Positions 8,566-16,256 of a stretch of DNA of 64,000 nt are shown one piece after another. The stretch's first letter is position 1. Each line of letters begins with the position of its first letter. Position numbers and translations under genes: made by a program. The stretch is from Caenimonas sedimenti (GTDB lineage Bacteria; Pseudomonadota; Gammaproteobacteria; Burkholderiales; Burkholderiaceae_C), in the NCBI RefSeq assembly GCF_007833165.1, contig NZ_VOBQ01000021.1:62001-126000 (forward strand). Reading direction: 5' to 3'. Under the pieces are notes generated by a model that worked only from the letters and a program-made list of their open reading frames with translations, did no database searches and was not told the origin of the DNA.

Positions 8566-8760
8566 GTGATTGAACTGAACCTGCCCGACATGAGCTGCGG
8601 CCACTGCGCGAGCACCGTTGCCCAGACCTGCAAGCTCGTCGATCCGGCCGCAAAGGTCGAGGTCGACCTGAACACCAAGATCATCAAGATCGACTCGAAC
8701 GAAGACCGCAACGACTTCGCCGAGGCCCTGACCGAAGCCGGCTACCCGCCGGCCCGATGA
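8566..8760 (+). CDS. copZ: CopZ-like copper chaperone (64 aa)
   Basis: Cytoplasmic HMA-fold Cu(I) carrier. Starting at GTG 8566 it reads MIELNLPDMSCGHCASTV, with the CxxC site in MSCGHC, and ends EALTEAGYPPAR; 64 residues is the usual CopZ/Atx1 size. The GTG start is chosen because AAGGAG (8555-8560) lies 5 bp upstream and because the promoter -10 covers the alternative ATG at 8533. It is transcribed divergently from copA with its own MerR-type promoter. Confidence 0.88.
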   Translation: MIELNLPDMSCGHCASTVAQTCKLVDPAAKVEVDLNTKIIKIDSNEDRNDFAEALTEAGYPPAR

Positions 8761-8775
8761 TCTGCGAGCGCGACG

Positions 8776-9111
8776 ATGGACTTCGCATTTCCGCAGCGCC
8801 TGCCAATCGTCATCAAGCCGGCAGCGCGGTGTGACCTGATGCTCGGCGTTGCAGGGCATGCTCGTCCGCGCACACGGCTGGTTGGCTTGGCCACCAGTGC
8901 CGTTCTCGCGGCGATCCTGGCGGCATGGCTGGTCAACTCAATGGACTGGAGCTTCGGCAACCTTCGGCTACTGATCGCCGTTTGCTTGGGGAGTCTGGTG
9001 GCCGCCCTGGTACTGGCCGTGGGATGGGGGTTGGAGCCTCACAATATGGACAGTTGGATCCTGCGGGCCCTGGCTGCGACAGTGACATCCGTCCTTCCGC
9101 TTATCGCGTAG
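8776..9111 (+). CDS. Small hypothetical membrane protein
   Basis: Unrecognised 111-residue protein with a polar N-terminus (MDFAFPQRLPIVIKP) and three hydrophobic stretches (about 37-53, 63-82 and 94-111), the last running to the C-terminus. It starts 16 bp after copZ on the same strand and may be read through from the copper promoter. Its abrupt hydrophobic end and the eptA-like remnant directly downstream suggest it could be truncated. No function assigned. Confidence 0.42.
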   Translation: MDFAFPQRLPIVIKPAARCDLMLGVAGHARPRTRLVGLATSAVLAAILAAWLVNSMDWSFGNLRLLIAVCLGSLVAALVLAVGWGLEPHNMDSWILRALAATVTSVLPLIA

Positions 9112-9119
9112 GCCTAGGC

Positions 9120-9164
9120 AACTCCATCGCCTTCACCGACCATCTGCTGGCCAGGTCGATCGCC
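9120..9164 (+). pseudogene. Short remnant resembling an EptA-type phosphoethanolamine transferase
   Basis: Translated in frame with 9120 the DNA gives NSIAFTDHLLARSIA. This aligns with NSIAYTDHFLAKAIA in the intact eptA gene at 19031-20731 (11 of 15 identical by eye), a conserved stretch ahead of the sulfatase-fold metal site. Flanking sequence does not continue the match, so this is at most a scar. Chance similarity is possible. Confidence 0.3.
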
Positions 9165-9257
9165 GGCTCATCGGGGATTTCTCGGCGGCATTGTGCAGCA
9201 ACGCTCGGGTACCCCGCTGGCGTTTGAGAGAATAGGGTGCATACCCAACGACGACCC

Positions 9258-9593
9258 ATGGAACTCAAAACCAGACGCGCCAGAGACGACGTGCAGATTG
9301 TCCTCGGCGAAAGTTGGCAACGATTTGCTTTTGCGACGACCGGCCTCGTGTTTCTTGGGACGATCAGGCGCGGAATGGAGATCGGCGCATTGGCCGTAGA
9401 CGAAAACGGGGCCTACAACCAAGTGAACGGAGATGTTCACCAGTCGCTCAACCTGAGCCGAGTCGCGGCGCATCTGCGCAAGGTCGGCGCTCTAGCCGGG
9501 CATACCCATGGGCTTTGGACAGCGGAGCAAGTGCGTTCCTCGGTTCCGGTGACTGTGAAGCGACGGCGCGTCTGGACTCGGGAGCCCACATAG
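9258..9593 (+). CDS. Hypothetical protein (111 aa)
   Basis: Starts MELKTRRARDDVQIVLGESW and contains a small beta-rich core (FAFATTGLVFLGTIRRGM, IGALAVDENGAY) followed by a basic C-terminus. No signal peptide or membrane segment. The ATG at 9258 is preferred to 9237 because the extra residues look unrelated. The domain is not recognised and neighbours are small orphans, so role is unknown. Confidence 0.5.
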   Translation: MELKTRRARDDVQIVLGESWQRFAFATTGLVFLGTIRRGMEIGALAVDENGAYNQVNGDVHQSLNLSRVAAHLRKVGALAGHTHGLWTAEQVRSSVPVTVKRRRVWTREPT

Positions 9594-9719
9594 CCAAGAG
9601 GTCCCGATTCGACGATGGTGCGGACCTCTTACAAGCGCACTACAGTTAAGTTGATGTTCGCGGGCGCCAAGGCGACCAAGCGGTTTGGCAAAGCGGGCTT
9701 GCGCGCGCAGAATTGCTGA

Positions 9720-9998
9720 ATGGAACCGAAGGCTGTTCAAGCTTACAAGGGGTACTTCATCACCGCTTATGCACGGGAGATGATGCCGAAGACCTTCGTA
9801 GGATTCTGCGACATCAGCAACGAGCGGCCCAGCGATCAAGGCGCTGTCAACGTGCTTGAACGCGTTCAGAGCGTCGGCGCTTATGAATTGGAGCAGCGAG
9901 CGGTGCAGGCCGCGGAGTTCCAAGCGCGCCAGGTGATCGACCAGCTGAAGCCGAACTGGGATCCCTTCACTGCGCCAGGCGGCTTGACCTCCCGCTGA
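9720..9998 (+). CDS. Small hypothetical protein (92 aa)
   Basis: Reads MEPKAVQAYKGYFITAYARE and ends PFTAPGGLTSR, a compact soluble protein with an antiparallel-strand-like start (YKGYFITAYA then KTFVGFCDIS) and a long helix (LEQRAVQAAEFQARQVIDQL). Similar short conserved proteins occur in Burkholderiales (from memory), but I know of no function. Single gene, no operon partner. Confidence 0.55.
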   Translation: MEPKAVQAYKGYFITAYAREMMPKTFVGFCDISNERPSDQGAVNVLERVQSVGAYELEQRAVQAAEFQARQVIDQLKPNWDPFTAPGGLTSR

Positions 9999-10073
9999 AG
10001 GCTGGCGGCCGCGGGAGAAAGTATCCCTCGTCCGTGTCAACTCCAACATCCCTGCGACGGGTAGACTGATAAG

Positions 10074-10481
10074 GTGTCAAATAGTGGCTTCATCGCGCGC
10101 ACCAAGCAGTGGGCAAAAAAAGTCAAACGCGACGGCGTGACACTCTGGTTCGCCCGCAAGCATCCCGAAACGCCCTTGCTTGCCAAGGCTCTGGCAGTGG
10201 TTGTGGTCGCATATGCGCTGAGTCCTATCGATCTCATACCCGACTTTATCCCTGTGTTGGGTTACTTGGATGACGTGATCTTGTTGCCAATTCTCATTTG
10301 GCTCACTGTCCGCCTCATTCCGGAGCGAGTGATGGCCGAGTCCCGCATCCAAGCCGACGATTGGCTGACCACTCAGGGTTCAAAGCCACGTAGCTACGTG
10401 GGCGCGGTCGTCATCCTAGCGTTGTGGATTGCCACTGCTGTTTCAGCAGCATGGTGGGCGCGGCAACGGGGTTGGATCTAG
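10074..10481 (+). CDS. DUF1232 (YkvA-type) membrane protein
   Basis: Inner-membrane protein of 135 residues with a GTG start. The DUF1232 signature is clear: ALSPIDLIPDFIPVLGYLDD followed by a helix (VILLPILIWLTVRLIP). A second helix (VGAVVILALWIATAVSAAWW) closes the protein. Function of the family is not settled. It stands alone between small orphans and the IS element region. Confidence 0.85.
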   Translation: MSNSGFIARTKQWAKKVKRDGVTLWFARKHPETPLLAKALAVVVVAYALSPIDLIPDFIPVLGYLDDVILLPILIWLTVRLIPERVMAESRIQADDWLTTQGSKPRSYVGAVVILALWIATAVSAAWWARQRGWI

Positions 10482-10824
10482 GCTCGCGCTCGACGTAGTT
10501 GAACTCGAGTGTTCGCCAAGGTCGAGCGCGGACGGCAATGAGGAGCATCAAGCCGCTACGCCCAGCGCGGGATCAGAACCGATGCCCAGACGGAGCCGAA
10601 GGCCTACGGTCATTCGGCTGATTGCCCTGGGGCAGTGGGATTAGTCTTGAAGGCGCTGGTGCATATTTCGGTATTTCGGTTACACCGGACGCCCGGTTCG
10701 GTTCCAGGTGGACAACTGGTTCGGTCGCTGGTGGACGCTGAGATCAGCGCTCGCAGACGCGGCCACTGCCCGGCAAAGCAGTCAGCGATCTCGGCCACGT
10801 AGACACGGGCGCCAAGGCTCGGCC
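10482..10824. other. Intergenic, no gene seen
   Basis: 343 bp between the DUF1232 gene and a small minus-strand membrane-protein gene. No ORF with RBS or protein-like composition; no clear promoter or terminator. Confidence 0.5.
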
Positions 10825-10938
10825 TCAATCACGGGTGACATACTCCAAGGCGAACATTGCCAACACGCCTGCACCCGCGAGAGTCGCTGCAATCACTGCT
10901 ACGATGACGGCCCATCTCCTGCATCGGGTTTTTGTCAT
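10825..10938 (-). CDS. 37-aa single-span membrane protein, cut off from its RBS by an IS
   Basis: Reads MTKTRCRRWAVIVAVIAATL and continues to VTRD before TGA at 10827-10825: a positively charged N-terminus, one hydrophobic span (residues 10-31) and a short tail. The IS3-family element begins 2 bp upstream of the ATG. Removing the IS and one TTC repeat restores AAGGAG (complement of 12189-12194) 8 bp before this ATG, which strongly suggests a genuine gene before insertion. It is now expressed, if at all, from IS-derived sequence. Function unknown. Confidence 0.6.
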   Translation of the reverse strand: MTKTRCRRWAVIVAVIAATLAGAGVLAMFALEYVTRD

Positions 10939-10940
10939 TC

Positions 10941-10967
10941 TGGGCTGCTGCCGGTTCCGTGGACACC
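10941..10967 (+). repeat. IS left inverted repeat
   Basis: Begins TGGGCTGCTGCCGGTTCC and ends GGACACC; pairs with 12153-12179 with three mismatches by eye. Confidence 0.9.
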
Positions 10968-10970
10968 GGC

Positions 10971-11828
10971 CTAAGCTTCTTGAGCTTTCTCAAAGTCTAT
11001 CGGACTGACGTAGCCCACCGTCGAATGACGTCTCCTCGGGTTGTAGAACCGCTCGATGTAGTCGAACACGTCGGCACGGGCCTGCTCTCTGGATCGATAG
11101 ACTTTTCTGGCAATTCTTTCTGTCTTCAGTGAACTGAAGAAGCTCTCCATCGCCGAGTTGTCCCAGACCTCGCCGGCGCGGCTCATGCTGCAGGTGATGC
11201 CTTGCTCCTTGAGCAATTCCTGGAAGTGCTCGCTGGTGTATTGACTGCCCTGATCCGAGTGATGCAGCAGTGCGGCCGGTTTGCCGCGGCGCCACACGGC
11301 CATCATCAATGCATCGGCCACCAACTGCGAGGTCATGCTGTCATGCATCGACCAGCCCACGATCCGGCGCGAGTACAGGTCCATCACTGCAGCCGCATAC
11401 AGCCAGCCTTCGGCCGTCCAGATGTAGGTGAAGTCGGCCACCCACTTCTGGTTGGGCGCACTTGCCACGAACTGGCGGTCAAGGATGTTGTCGGCGATGG
11501 CGCTGCGTGCGCCACTGTCTTTGGGCAATCCCCGGCGGCGCGGCCTGGCGCGCAAGGCCTGCTCACGCATCAGCCGCTCGATACGGTGCAGTCCACAGCG
11601 ATGGCCCAGGGCCAGCACGTCGTGCCAGACCCGGCGCGATCCGTAGGTGCGATCACTGCCCACAAAGCTTTGACGAACATGCGTTCCCAATACCTCGTCT
11701 TCCCGGCTGCGCCGGCTTCTGGGCCGCACCAACCAGGCGTAGAAGCCGCTTCGCGAGACACCGAGCGCCTCGCACATCAGATTGACCGGCCAGGCCACCC
11801 GGTGCTTCGCCACGAACTCGAACTTCAC
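10971..11828 (-). CDS. IS3-family transposase OrfB (DDE integrase core)
   Basis: Catalytic part of the transposase, 285 residues. It has an HTH_21-like N-terminus and an rve integrase core with the triad D (KWVADFTYIW), D (LLHHSDQGSQY) and E (DNSAMESFFSSLK), ending YNPRRRHSTVGYVSP as usual for the IS3 group. The GTG at 11828 overlaps the orfA stop by 4 bp; the physiological product is most likely the OrfAB fusion made by -1 frameshifting. Confidence 0.95.
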   Translation of the reverse strand: MKFEFVAKHRVAWPVNLMCEALGVSRSGFYAWLVRPRSRRSREDEVLGTHVRQSFVGSDRTYGSRRVWHDVLALGHRCGLHRIERLMREQALRARPRRRGLPKDSGARSAIADNILDRQFVASAPNQKWVADFTYIWTAEGWLYAAAVMDLYSRRIVGWSMHDSMTSQLVADALMMAVWRRGKPAALLHHSDQGSQYTSEHFQELLKEQGITCSMSRAGEVWDNSAMESFFSSLKTERIARKVYRSREQARADVFDYIERFYNPRRRHSTVGYVSPIDFEKAQEA

Positions 11829-12118
11829 AGTGAGTCCTTGGCAAAGTAGGCCGCGGCTTTTTTCAGGATGTCGCGCTCCATCCGCAGCTTGGCAACTTCC
11901 TTCTTCAGCCTTTCGATCTCAGCCTGCTCGGGCTTCATCACCCCTTTGCCAGGGAAGGCCTGCTGCGGATCGACCTCCAGCTCGCGAACCCATTTGCGCA
12001 GCACGTTCTCGTGAACGTCCAGATCCTTGGCCGCCTGGGGCACCGATACCCCTCTGTCCTTGACCAGCCTCACGGCCTCAAGCTTGAACTCCCGGCTGAA
12101 TTGCCTTCTCGTTCCCAT
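11825..12118 (-). CDS. IS3-family transposase OrfA (HTH protein)
   Basis: DNA-binding part of the transposase: HTH_Tnp_1 domain (RRQFSREFKLEAVRLV, then VPQAAKDLDVHENVLRKW) followed by a leucine-zipper-like helix ending LRMERDILKKAAAYFAK. I take the ATG at 12118 (MGTRRQF) as start; an in-frame ATG lies two codons upstream. The slippery site sits in the LKKA codons. Confidence 0.93.
   Translation of the reverse strand: MGTRRQFSREFKLEAVRLVKDRGVSVPQAAKDLDVHENVLRKWVRELEVDPQQAFPGKGVMKPEQAEIERLKKEVAKLRMERDILKKAAAYFAKDSL
11857..11863 (-). promoter_or_regulatory. A6G programmed -1 frameshift site
   Basis: On the minus strand AAAAAAG spans 11863-11857, inside orfA and shortly before its stop. OrfB lies in the -1 frame, so slippage here yields the OrfAB transposase, as known for IS3-family elements. 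Confidence 0.8.
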
Positions 12119-12152
12119 GAACAACCTCCAGTTTCATTTTCCACCTTAACAA

Positions 12153-12179
12153 GGTGTCTATGAAACCGGCAGCAGCCCA
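12153..12179 (-). repeat. IS right inverted repeat
   Basis: Minus-strand copy begins TGGGCTGCTGCCGGTTTC and ends AGACACC; partner of 10941-10967. Confidence 0.9.
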
Positions 12180-12220
12180 TTCGAAGGACTCCTTGGTTAA
12201 GGTTGAACGTCAATCAATAT

Positions 12221-12645
12221 TCAGGAGTGCCGGTGCTGGTGATGCACATCGGGCACGTGACCGTGAGCACGCTGCACAGGGTCGTGTCGGAGCCGGTGAC
12301 TGAGGGATCCGACACCGCCTCCAGAGTCAGCATCAGAGACGCTCTGGCGCCGCTGGTGTGCTGCAACCCCCAGGCCAGTGCGACCGGGCCCACGGCTGCG
12401 CCCATTGCGGCCATGGCCAGGAGCCGGGGAAGTCCGATCGTTGCAACCGGGCCTCCCGGGAACTTCGGCGGCGCAACAGCAACGCGACCACCGCGGCGCG
12501 GCCGTGGAGCCGCGCCGCTGTCGTAGAGGGGCCAAGGCCCTGCCCGAGACGTTGGACCGGCGGCGTGCTCAGCCCAAAGAGCGGCGGCCACCAATGCCAG
12601 CACGCCGCCCTGCAGCGCTGGCGGCATGCTTGGCCCGCTCAGCAT
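12221..12645 (-). pseudogene. Broken EamA/DMT-type transporter
   Basis: Pieces of one inner-membrane drug/metabolite transporter occur in different frames. The start reads MLSGPSMPPALQGGVLALVA; the middle continues in another frame as REARLQRSDFPRLL; the first frame resumes with LLAMAAMGAAVGPVALAWGL up to LMLTLEAV. A His-rich end, AHGHVPDVHHQHRHS, follows in the other frame before the stop. The helices normally found between LTLEAV and the tail are missing, so there are both frameshifts and an internal deletion. EamA genes with His-rich tails occur in metal-resistance islands, which fits the setting. Confidence 0.7.
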
Positions 12646-12649
12646 GACA

Positions 12650-13000
12650 TCACTGGCCGGTGTGGTTCGCCGCCACGAAGTTGCCTGGCAGGGTGTAGAA
12701 CATGTAGAGCGTCTCCTTCGCCTTGTCCGTGGCGGCCGGGTTCTTGAAGGTGAGCTTCCACTCCTTGCCTTTCTTGCCATCGACCTGCTCGGGCTTGCCT
12801 GGCTTGACGTCCTTCCACGACGTCTCGAGCTTTCCTTGCTTGATCAAGGTGGCCTTGCGCTCGTTCGCGCACCCGAGCACCTGGGTTTCCGCCGCAGGCT
12901 TGGCGCCATGGAAGTGGCACTTTGAGCCATCGTCGGCAAGTGCGGTAGTGGCGCCAACGGTGGCGCACAGGAGCGAGGCGGTGATGAGGTATGTTTTCAT
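12650..13000 (-). CDS. DUF6488 family periplasmic protein
   Basis: 116-residue secreted protein: signal peptide to about residue 22 (ending ALADD), then KCHFHGAKPAAETQVLGCAN and a beta-rich domain ending YTLPGNFVAANHTGQ. I recognise the DUF6488 pattern, which is found beside HupE-type permeases in metal clusters; no biochemical role is known to me. The KCHFHG motif could bind metal. It is 24 bp downstream of the HupE gene and probably shares its transcript. Confidence 0.75.
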   Translation of the reverse strand: MKTYLITASLLCATVGATTALADDGSKCHFHGAKPAAETQVLGCANERKATLIKQGKLETSWKDVKPGKPEQVDGKKGKEWKLTFKNPAATDKAKETLYMFYTLPGNFVAANHTGQ

Positions 13001-13024
13001 GATGGTCCTTTCGAGGGATGAGAG

Positions 13025-13822
13025 TTAGAGCTTGTTGCGGGTGGGGTCGGTCGAGTTCTTGATGTCCATGTCCTCATGGATGTGCTTGTGCTCCTCCGTC
13101 GGGAAGCGGAAGCCGTCTGGATTCACGTCGTGCTGGTAGCCGTGCAGTTGCATGAACAGCAGGTACACGCCGGCGTAGATCAGCGCGAGGTTGGCCGCAT
13201 AGCTGAAGCGAGTGAACGACGGCCGCTTGCGCCAGGCAGCCAGCAACGCCACCATGACCGCGAGCGCCGCGATCTGGCCGAGTTCGACGCCCACGTTGAA
13301 GCTGAGGATGCGGCCGAGCATGGCCACCGGGTCGTCGCCGAGCGGCAGCTGCTGCAGCCTGGTGGACAGCCCGAAGCCATGCAGGAGGCCGAAGATGAAC
13401 ACCGCTCCCAGCAGATTCGGTGAGGCCATCGCAAAGTGCTTCTGGAAGCCGCCGTTGTTGTCGAAACCCTTGTAGATCACGCTGGCGGCGATGATGGCGT
13501 CCACTAGGTAGTAGTTCCAGGTGATCTTCAGGTAGGTAGCGAAAATGAGCGTGATGCAGTGCCCTACGGTGAACACCGTGACGAACTTGGCCACGTCCTT
13601 GAAGGTGGTCAGGAAGAACACCACGCCGAAGAGGAAGAGCAGATGGTCGTAGCCGGTAAGCATGTGGGTGGCACCCAGGCCCACGTACTGCAGGTAGCCG
13701 CCTTCCAGCATCCGCTGCTTGTCTTCGTCGGAGATGCCATGCGCGGCGGCAACCGCGCACATGAGAGTGAGAGTCGCGGCCGCCGCCGCTCGAAAGGGGA
13801 TTTTGAGGATTTTGAGGTTCAT
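13025..13822 (-). CDS. HupE/UreJ-type membrane permease
   Basis: 265-residue membrane protein with a cleavable signal (ending AVAAAHG) and about six further helices. The family signature HMLTGYDHLLFLFG is present, with FTVGHCITL and LLHGFGLS, matching HupE/UreJ_2. HupE/UreJ proteins are thought to move nickel or cobalt in hydrogenase/urease clusters, but no such enzymes occur here, so the substrate in this copper-rich island is uncertain. The C-terminus is His-rich (EEHKHIHEDM), consistent with metal binding. It forms an operon with the DUF6488 gene. Confidence 0.83.
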   Translation of the reverse strand: MNLKILKIPFRAAAAATLTLMCAVAAAHGISDEDKQRMLEGGYLQYVGLGATHMLTGYDHLLFLFGVVFFLTTFKDVAKFVTVFTVGHCITLIFATYLKITWNYYLVDAIIAASVIYKGFDNNGGFQKHFAMASPNLLGAVFIFGLLHGFGLSTRLQQLPLGDDPVAMLGRILSFNVGVELGQIAALAVMVALLAAWRKRPSFTRFSYAANLALIYAGVYLLFMQLHGYQHDVNPDGFRFPTEEHKHIHEDMDIKNSTDPTRNKL

Positions 13823-13958
13823 TCAGGCCTGGCTTTTCTGTCGGGCACGCGCTCGGACACGAGCGCAAACAGTGCAGCAATAAGTCACTTCTGGCACTCT
13901 CGGCGCCGCCAGTGACTCGTGCTTGCGTGACTTCCAGAGACGAGCTCTGGACGTTTGC

Positions 13959-14318
13959 CTAGGCGAGGACTTGAGGAGGACGCAATGGCGCCCTGAGGAA
14001 GACCGACGGGGGTTCCTGGGCGATCAAGGTCAAGCGCCGTGAAGACGGGGCATTCGACATGAGCGCGCTCACCGACCGCAAGATGGCCGATGGCTGTGCG
14101 CCGTCGTGAGAGTGGTCATGGGTGGCTTGTCCGTCACGATCTTCGAGGTGCAGCGAAGAGTCCGCGTGATGGTGGTGGTCCGACTCCTGCCAATGACCAA
14201 CTGCATGCGCGATCAGTGTTGACCGAGCTTCGACCTGCACCGGCAGCAACATCGCAAGCGTTTGCCACAGCAGAGCAAGCGCAAGCAAGATGGCACGATG
14301 GGGTCTGGACACGTGCAA
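13959..14318 (-). CDS. His-rich secreted or membrane-anchored small protein
   Basis: 119 residues: an N-terminal hydrophobic segment (residues 8-26, ALLWQTLAMLLPV), then a histidine-rich stretch (ESDHHHHADSSLHLED and THDHSHDGA) and a Pro-rich end. Similar DUF2946-like proteins are common in copper and czc clusters. The His residues suggest periplasmic metal buffering; this is inference. It is transcribed away from the VWA gene. Confidence 0.6.
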   Translation of the reverse strand: MHVSRPHRAILLALALLWQTLAMLLPVQVEARSTLIAHAVGHWQESDHHHHADSSLHLEDRDGQATHDHSHDGAQPSAILRSVSALMSNAPSSRRLTLIAQEPPSVFLRAPLRPPQVLA

Positions 14319-14436
14319 ATTCTAGGGCAATCCACACTTGCTTGGCGGCCCGGCCCGGCCGTTCGAACGAGGGGCCATCTCTACACTGTCGATCATCCGC
14401 CGCGGGAATGGTTGCAGCGATGGCGGCATTGGACTA

Positions 14437-15474
14437 ATGTTTGGTGTGATGATGCGCTTCCTTTCGCCTGCCCAGCTCTGGTTCCTGGTGCTACTGCCCG
14501 TGGTGGCTGTACTTTACGTGTGGCTGCAGGGCCGACGGAAACGGTCTGCATTGAGCTATCCGCAGCTCGCCCTGGTTCGTCAGGCGTTGGCGTCCACCGG
14601 CTGGCGCCGTCACGTCCCGCCAGCCTTCATGCTCATGGCGATTGCCACAATGATCTTGGCTGGTGCACGCCCGGTGGTGGACATGATGGTCCCGACGGCC
14701 AGAAAGACCATTGTCCTGGCCATGGATGTTTCCGGCAGCATGCAGGCGACCGACGTACACCCCTCGCGACTCGCAGCCGCGCAGGCTGCTGCGAAGGAGT
14801 TCATTTCGAAGCTGCCGGAGGGTGTGCGCGTGGCCTTGGTCGCGTACGCAGGCTCCGCCCATTTGGTCCAGGCACCTACGCGCAACCGCTCCCAAATCGT
14901 TGCTGCGATTGATGCATTCAAGCTGGAGCGGGCCACCGCAATTGGCAACGCGATCATCGTTTCGCTCGGAGCGATCTTCCCCGCCGAAGGAATCGACGTC
15001 TGGAACTTTGGCACGAATCAAGGCAAGCGCGCTGACCTGGGCGATGACGACCTTCTTCGCCGCCCGGTGCCTGTCGGTTCGTATGACGCGGCCGCCATCG
15101 TCCTTCTGAGCGATGGTCAAAACACGTCTGGCATTGATCCGATCGAAGCCGCCAAATTTGCTGCGGAGCGAGGCGTCCGGGTCTATACGGTCGGCTTCGG
15201 AACCCATCAGGGCGCGGTCATCTCGGCGTTCGGCTTGAACGTGCGAGTTCAGCTGGACGAAGAAGCGTTGAAAAGCGTCGCCGGTTTGACCGGCGCGACC
15301 TATCACCGTGCCGCCGATCAACTTGAGCTGGAGGCCGTCTATGAGGCACTGAAAGCAGAGATCACCATGGAGCGAGCCGAAAGGGAAATCACCAATCTTT
15401 TTGCAAACGCGGCGACTCTACTGACGCTTTTCGCGTTGGCGCTCTCGGTACTCTGGTTCGGCAGGGTTATCTGA
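14437..15474 (+). CDS. BatA-like von Willebrand A domain membrane protein
   Basis: 345-residue inner-membrane protein with an Aerotolerance/BatA-type N-terminal helix pair (MRFLSPAQLWFLVLLP and a second span near 60-80), a VWA domain with an intact MIDAS (DVSGSM, then T and D in later loops: SDGQNTSG) and a C-terminal anchor (LLTLFALALSVLWFG). Start codons at 14437, 14449 and 14452 are all possible; the last gives the typical MRFLSP start. The usual MoxR ATPase and BatB partners are absent, so this is an orphan copy. Its substrate or partner is unknown. Confidence 0.8.
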   Translation: MFGVMMRFLSPAQLWFLVLLPVVAVLYVWLQGRRKRSALSYPQLALVRQALASTGWRRHVPPAFMLMAIATMILAGARPVVDMMVPTARKTIVLAMDVSGSMQATDVHPSRLAAAQAAAKEFISKLPEGVRVALVAYAGSAHLVQAPTRNRSQIVAAIDAFKLERATAIGNAIIVSLGAIFPAEGIDVWNFGTNQGKRADLGDDDLLRRPVPVGSYDAAAIVLLSDGQNTSGIDPIEAAKFAAERGVRVYTVGFGTHQGAVISAFGLNVRVQLDEEALKSVAGLTGATYHRAADQLELEAVYEALKAEITMERAEREITNLFANAATLLTLFALALSVLWFGRVI

Positions 15475-15505
15475 AGGGCCAGCAGGCCGGAGTTCCGAAC
15501 AGGAG

Positions 15506-15811
15506 TTATCGCATCACGAGCGCGAGACCGGCGCACGCGGCGACCAATGTCCCCAGACAGACCCAGCTGATCGAGGCCATGGCCAGGTCGAACGACTCGG
15601 CAAGTTGGTGATGCCGGCGGATGCTGACACCGGCCGCGAGAATGGCCGCCAGCGCGATCCCCGTACCTGCAATGATCATCGCTGCATCGCCTTCCAGAAA
15701 ACCGAAGCGTAGTACCAAGATTGCATTGACCGCGAAAGCCAATGCTGTTCGCGACCATACGAGTGATGTGCGTTGTGCCTGCAGCCCGGCGTCGGTCGGT
15801 CTCAGCTCCAC
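15506..15811 (-). CDS. DUF202 small membrane protein
   Basis: From GTG 15811 it reads MELRPTDAGLQAQRTSLVWS, matching the DUF202 signature LQAxRTxLxWxRTALA, followed by three membrane spans; 101 residues is the family size. The frame is open to 15898, but that extension overlaps, in another frame, the tail of an upstream coding stretch (RIREVRSVLLSAAALLLFLW then stop at 15804-15802). DUF202 genes are often paired, so the stretch may be the degenerate C-terminus of a first copy. Function unknown. Confidence 0.75.
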   Translation of the reverse strand: MELRPTDAGLQAQRTSLVWSRTALAFAVNAILVLRFGFLEGDAAMIIAGTGIALAAILAAGVSIRRHHQLAESFDLAMASISWVCLGTLVAACAGLALVMR

Positions 15812-16079
15812 AGGAACAGCAGCAGTGCCGCCGCGGACAGCAAGACCGAGCGAACTTCGCGGATCCGCTCGCAGCGCAGTGCGACTGTCGTGAGCCACTG
15901 TTCAGGCCTGAGACCGAGCGACTACTGGCGCGTGATCGCTCTTTGATCTGTTCTGCGAGGCGAGGCCCATGGAGTGAGGGTAGGGGCGGAGCGCATATTT
16001 CGAGTCTCACGTGAACAGGTCTTTCCGCAAGACGATCAGCAGCAGGGCAATCGCGCGCTGCACGCCAGCCGGTCTTTTC

Positions 16080-16256
16080 TCATCGAAGCCGGCAAAGCAG
16101 GTTTGCAGCATGGCCATCGAAGGGCACTTTGAGTTTCCTTGAACCGGCGCCGGCCCAAAAAAGCGTGAGCGACAGGGTCCAGCCGCGCGCATCCGCAGGG
16201 TTGTCGTCCTTGGATACGAGGTCGAGTTCAACCATGGCGTCCAGGGCGCGGCTCAT
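16080..16256 (-). CDS. 58-aa ORF coupled to the sensor kinase stop codon
   Basis: Begins MSRALDAMVELDLVSKDDNP, continues RGWTLSLTLFWAGAG and ends NLLCRLR. Its ATG (16256-16254) overlaps the histidine kinase stop as ATGA, the same coupling used elsewhere in this genome. The mixed acidic start and hydrophobic centre look protein-like. No family recognised; it could be the truncated start of a longer lost gene. Confidence 0.35.
   Translation of the reverse strand: MSRALDAMVELDLVSKDDNPADARGWTLSLTLFWAGAGSRKLKVPFDGHAANLLCRLR

Larger units (their letters stand above)
10941..12179 (-). mobile_element. Complete IS3-family insertion sequence (about 1239 bp)
   Basis: Bounded by 27-bp imperfect inverted repeats that start TGGGCTGCTGCCGGTT and flanked by a 3-bp direct repeat TTC (10938-10940 and 12180-12182), the target duplication size typical of this family. 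It carries overlapping orfA and orfB on the minus strand with an A6G slippery site. All parts look intact, so it may still be active. It landed between the RBS and the ATG of the small membrane-protein gene at 10825-10938. Confidence 0.93.

Noticed and set aside
13074..13880. 268-codon minus-strand frame overlapping HupE in another frame
   Set aside because: Low-complexity Arg/Pro/His translation; HupE carries the recognisable motifs.
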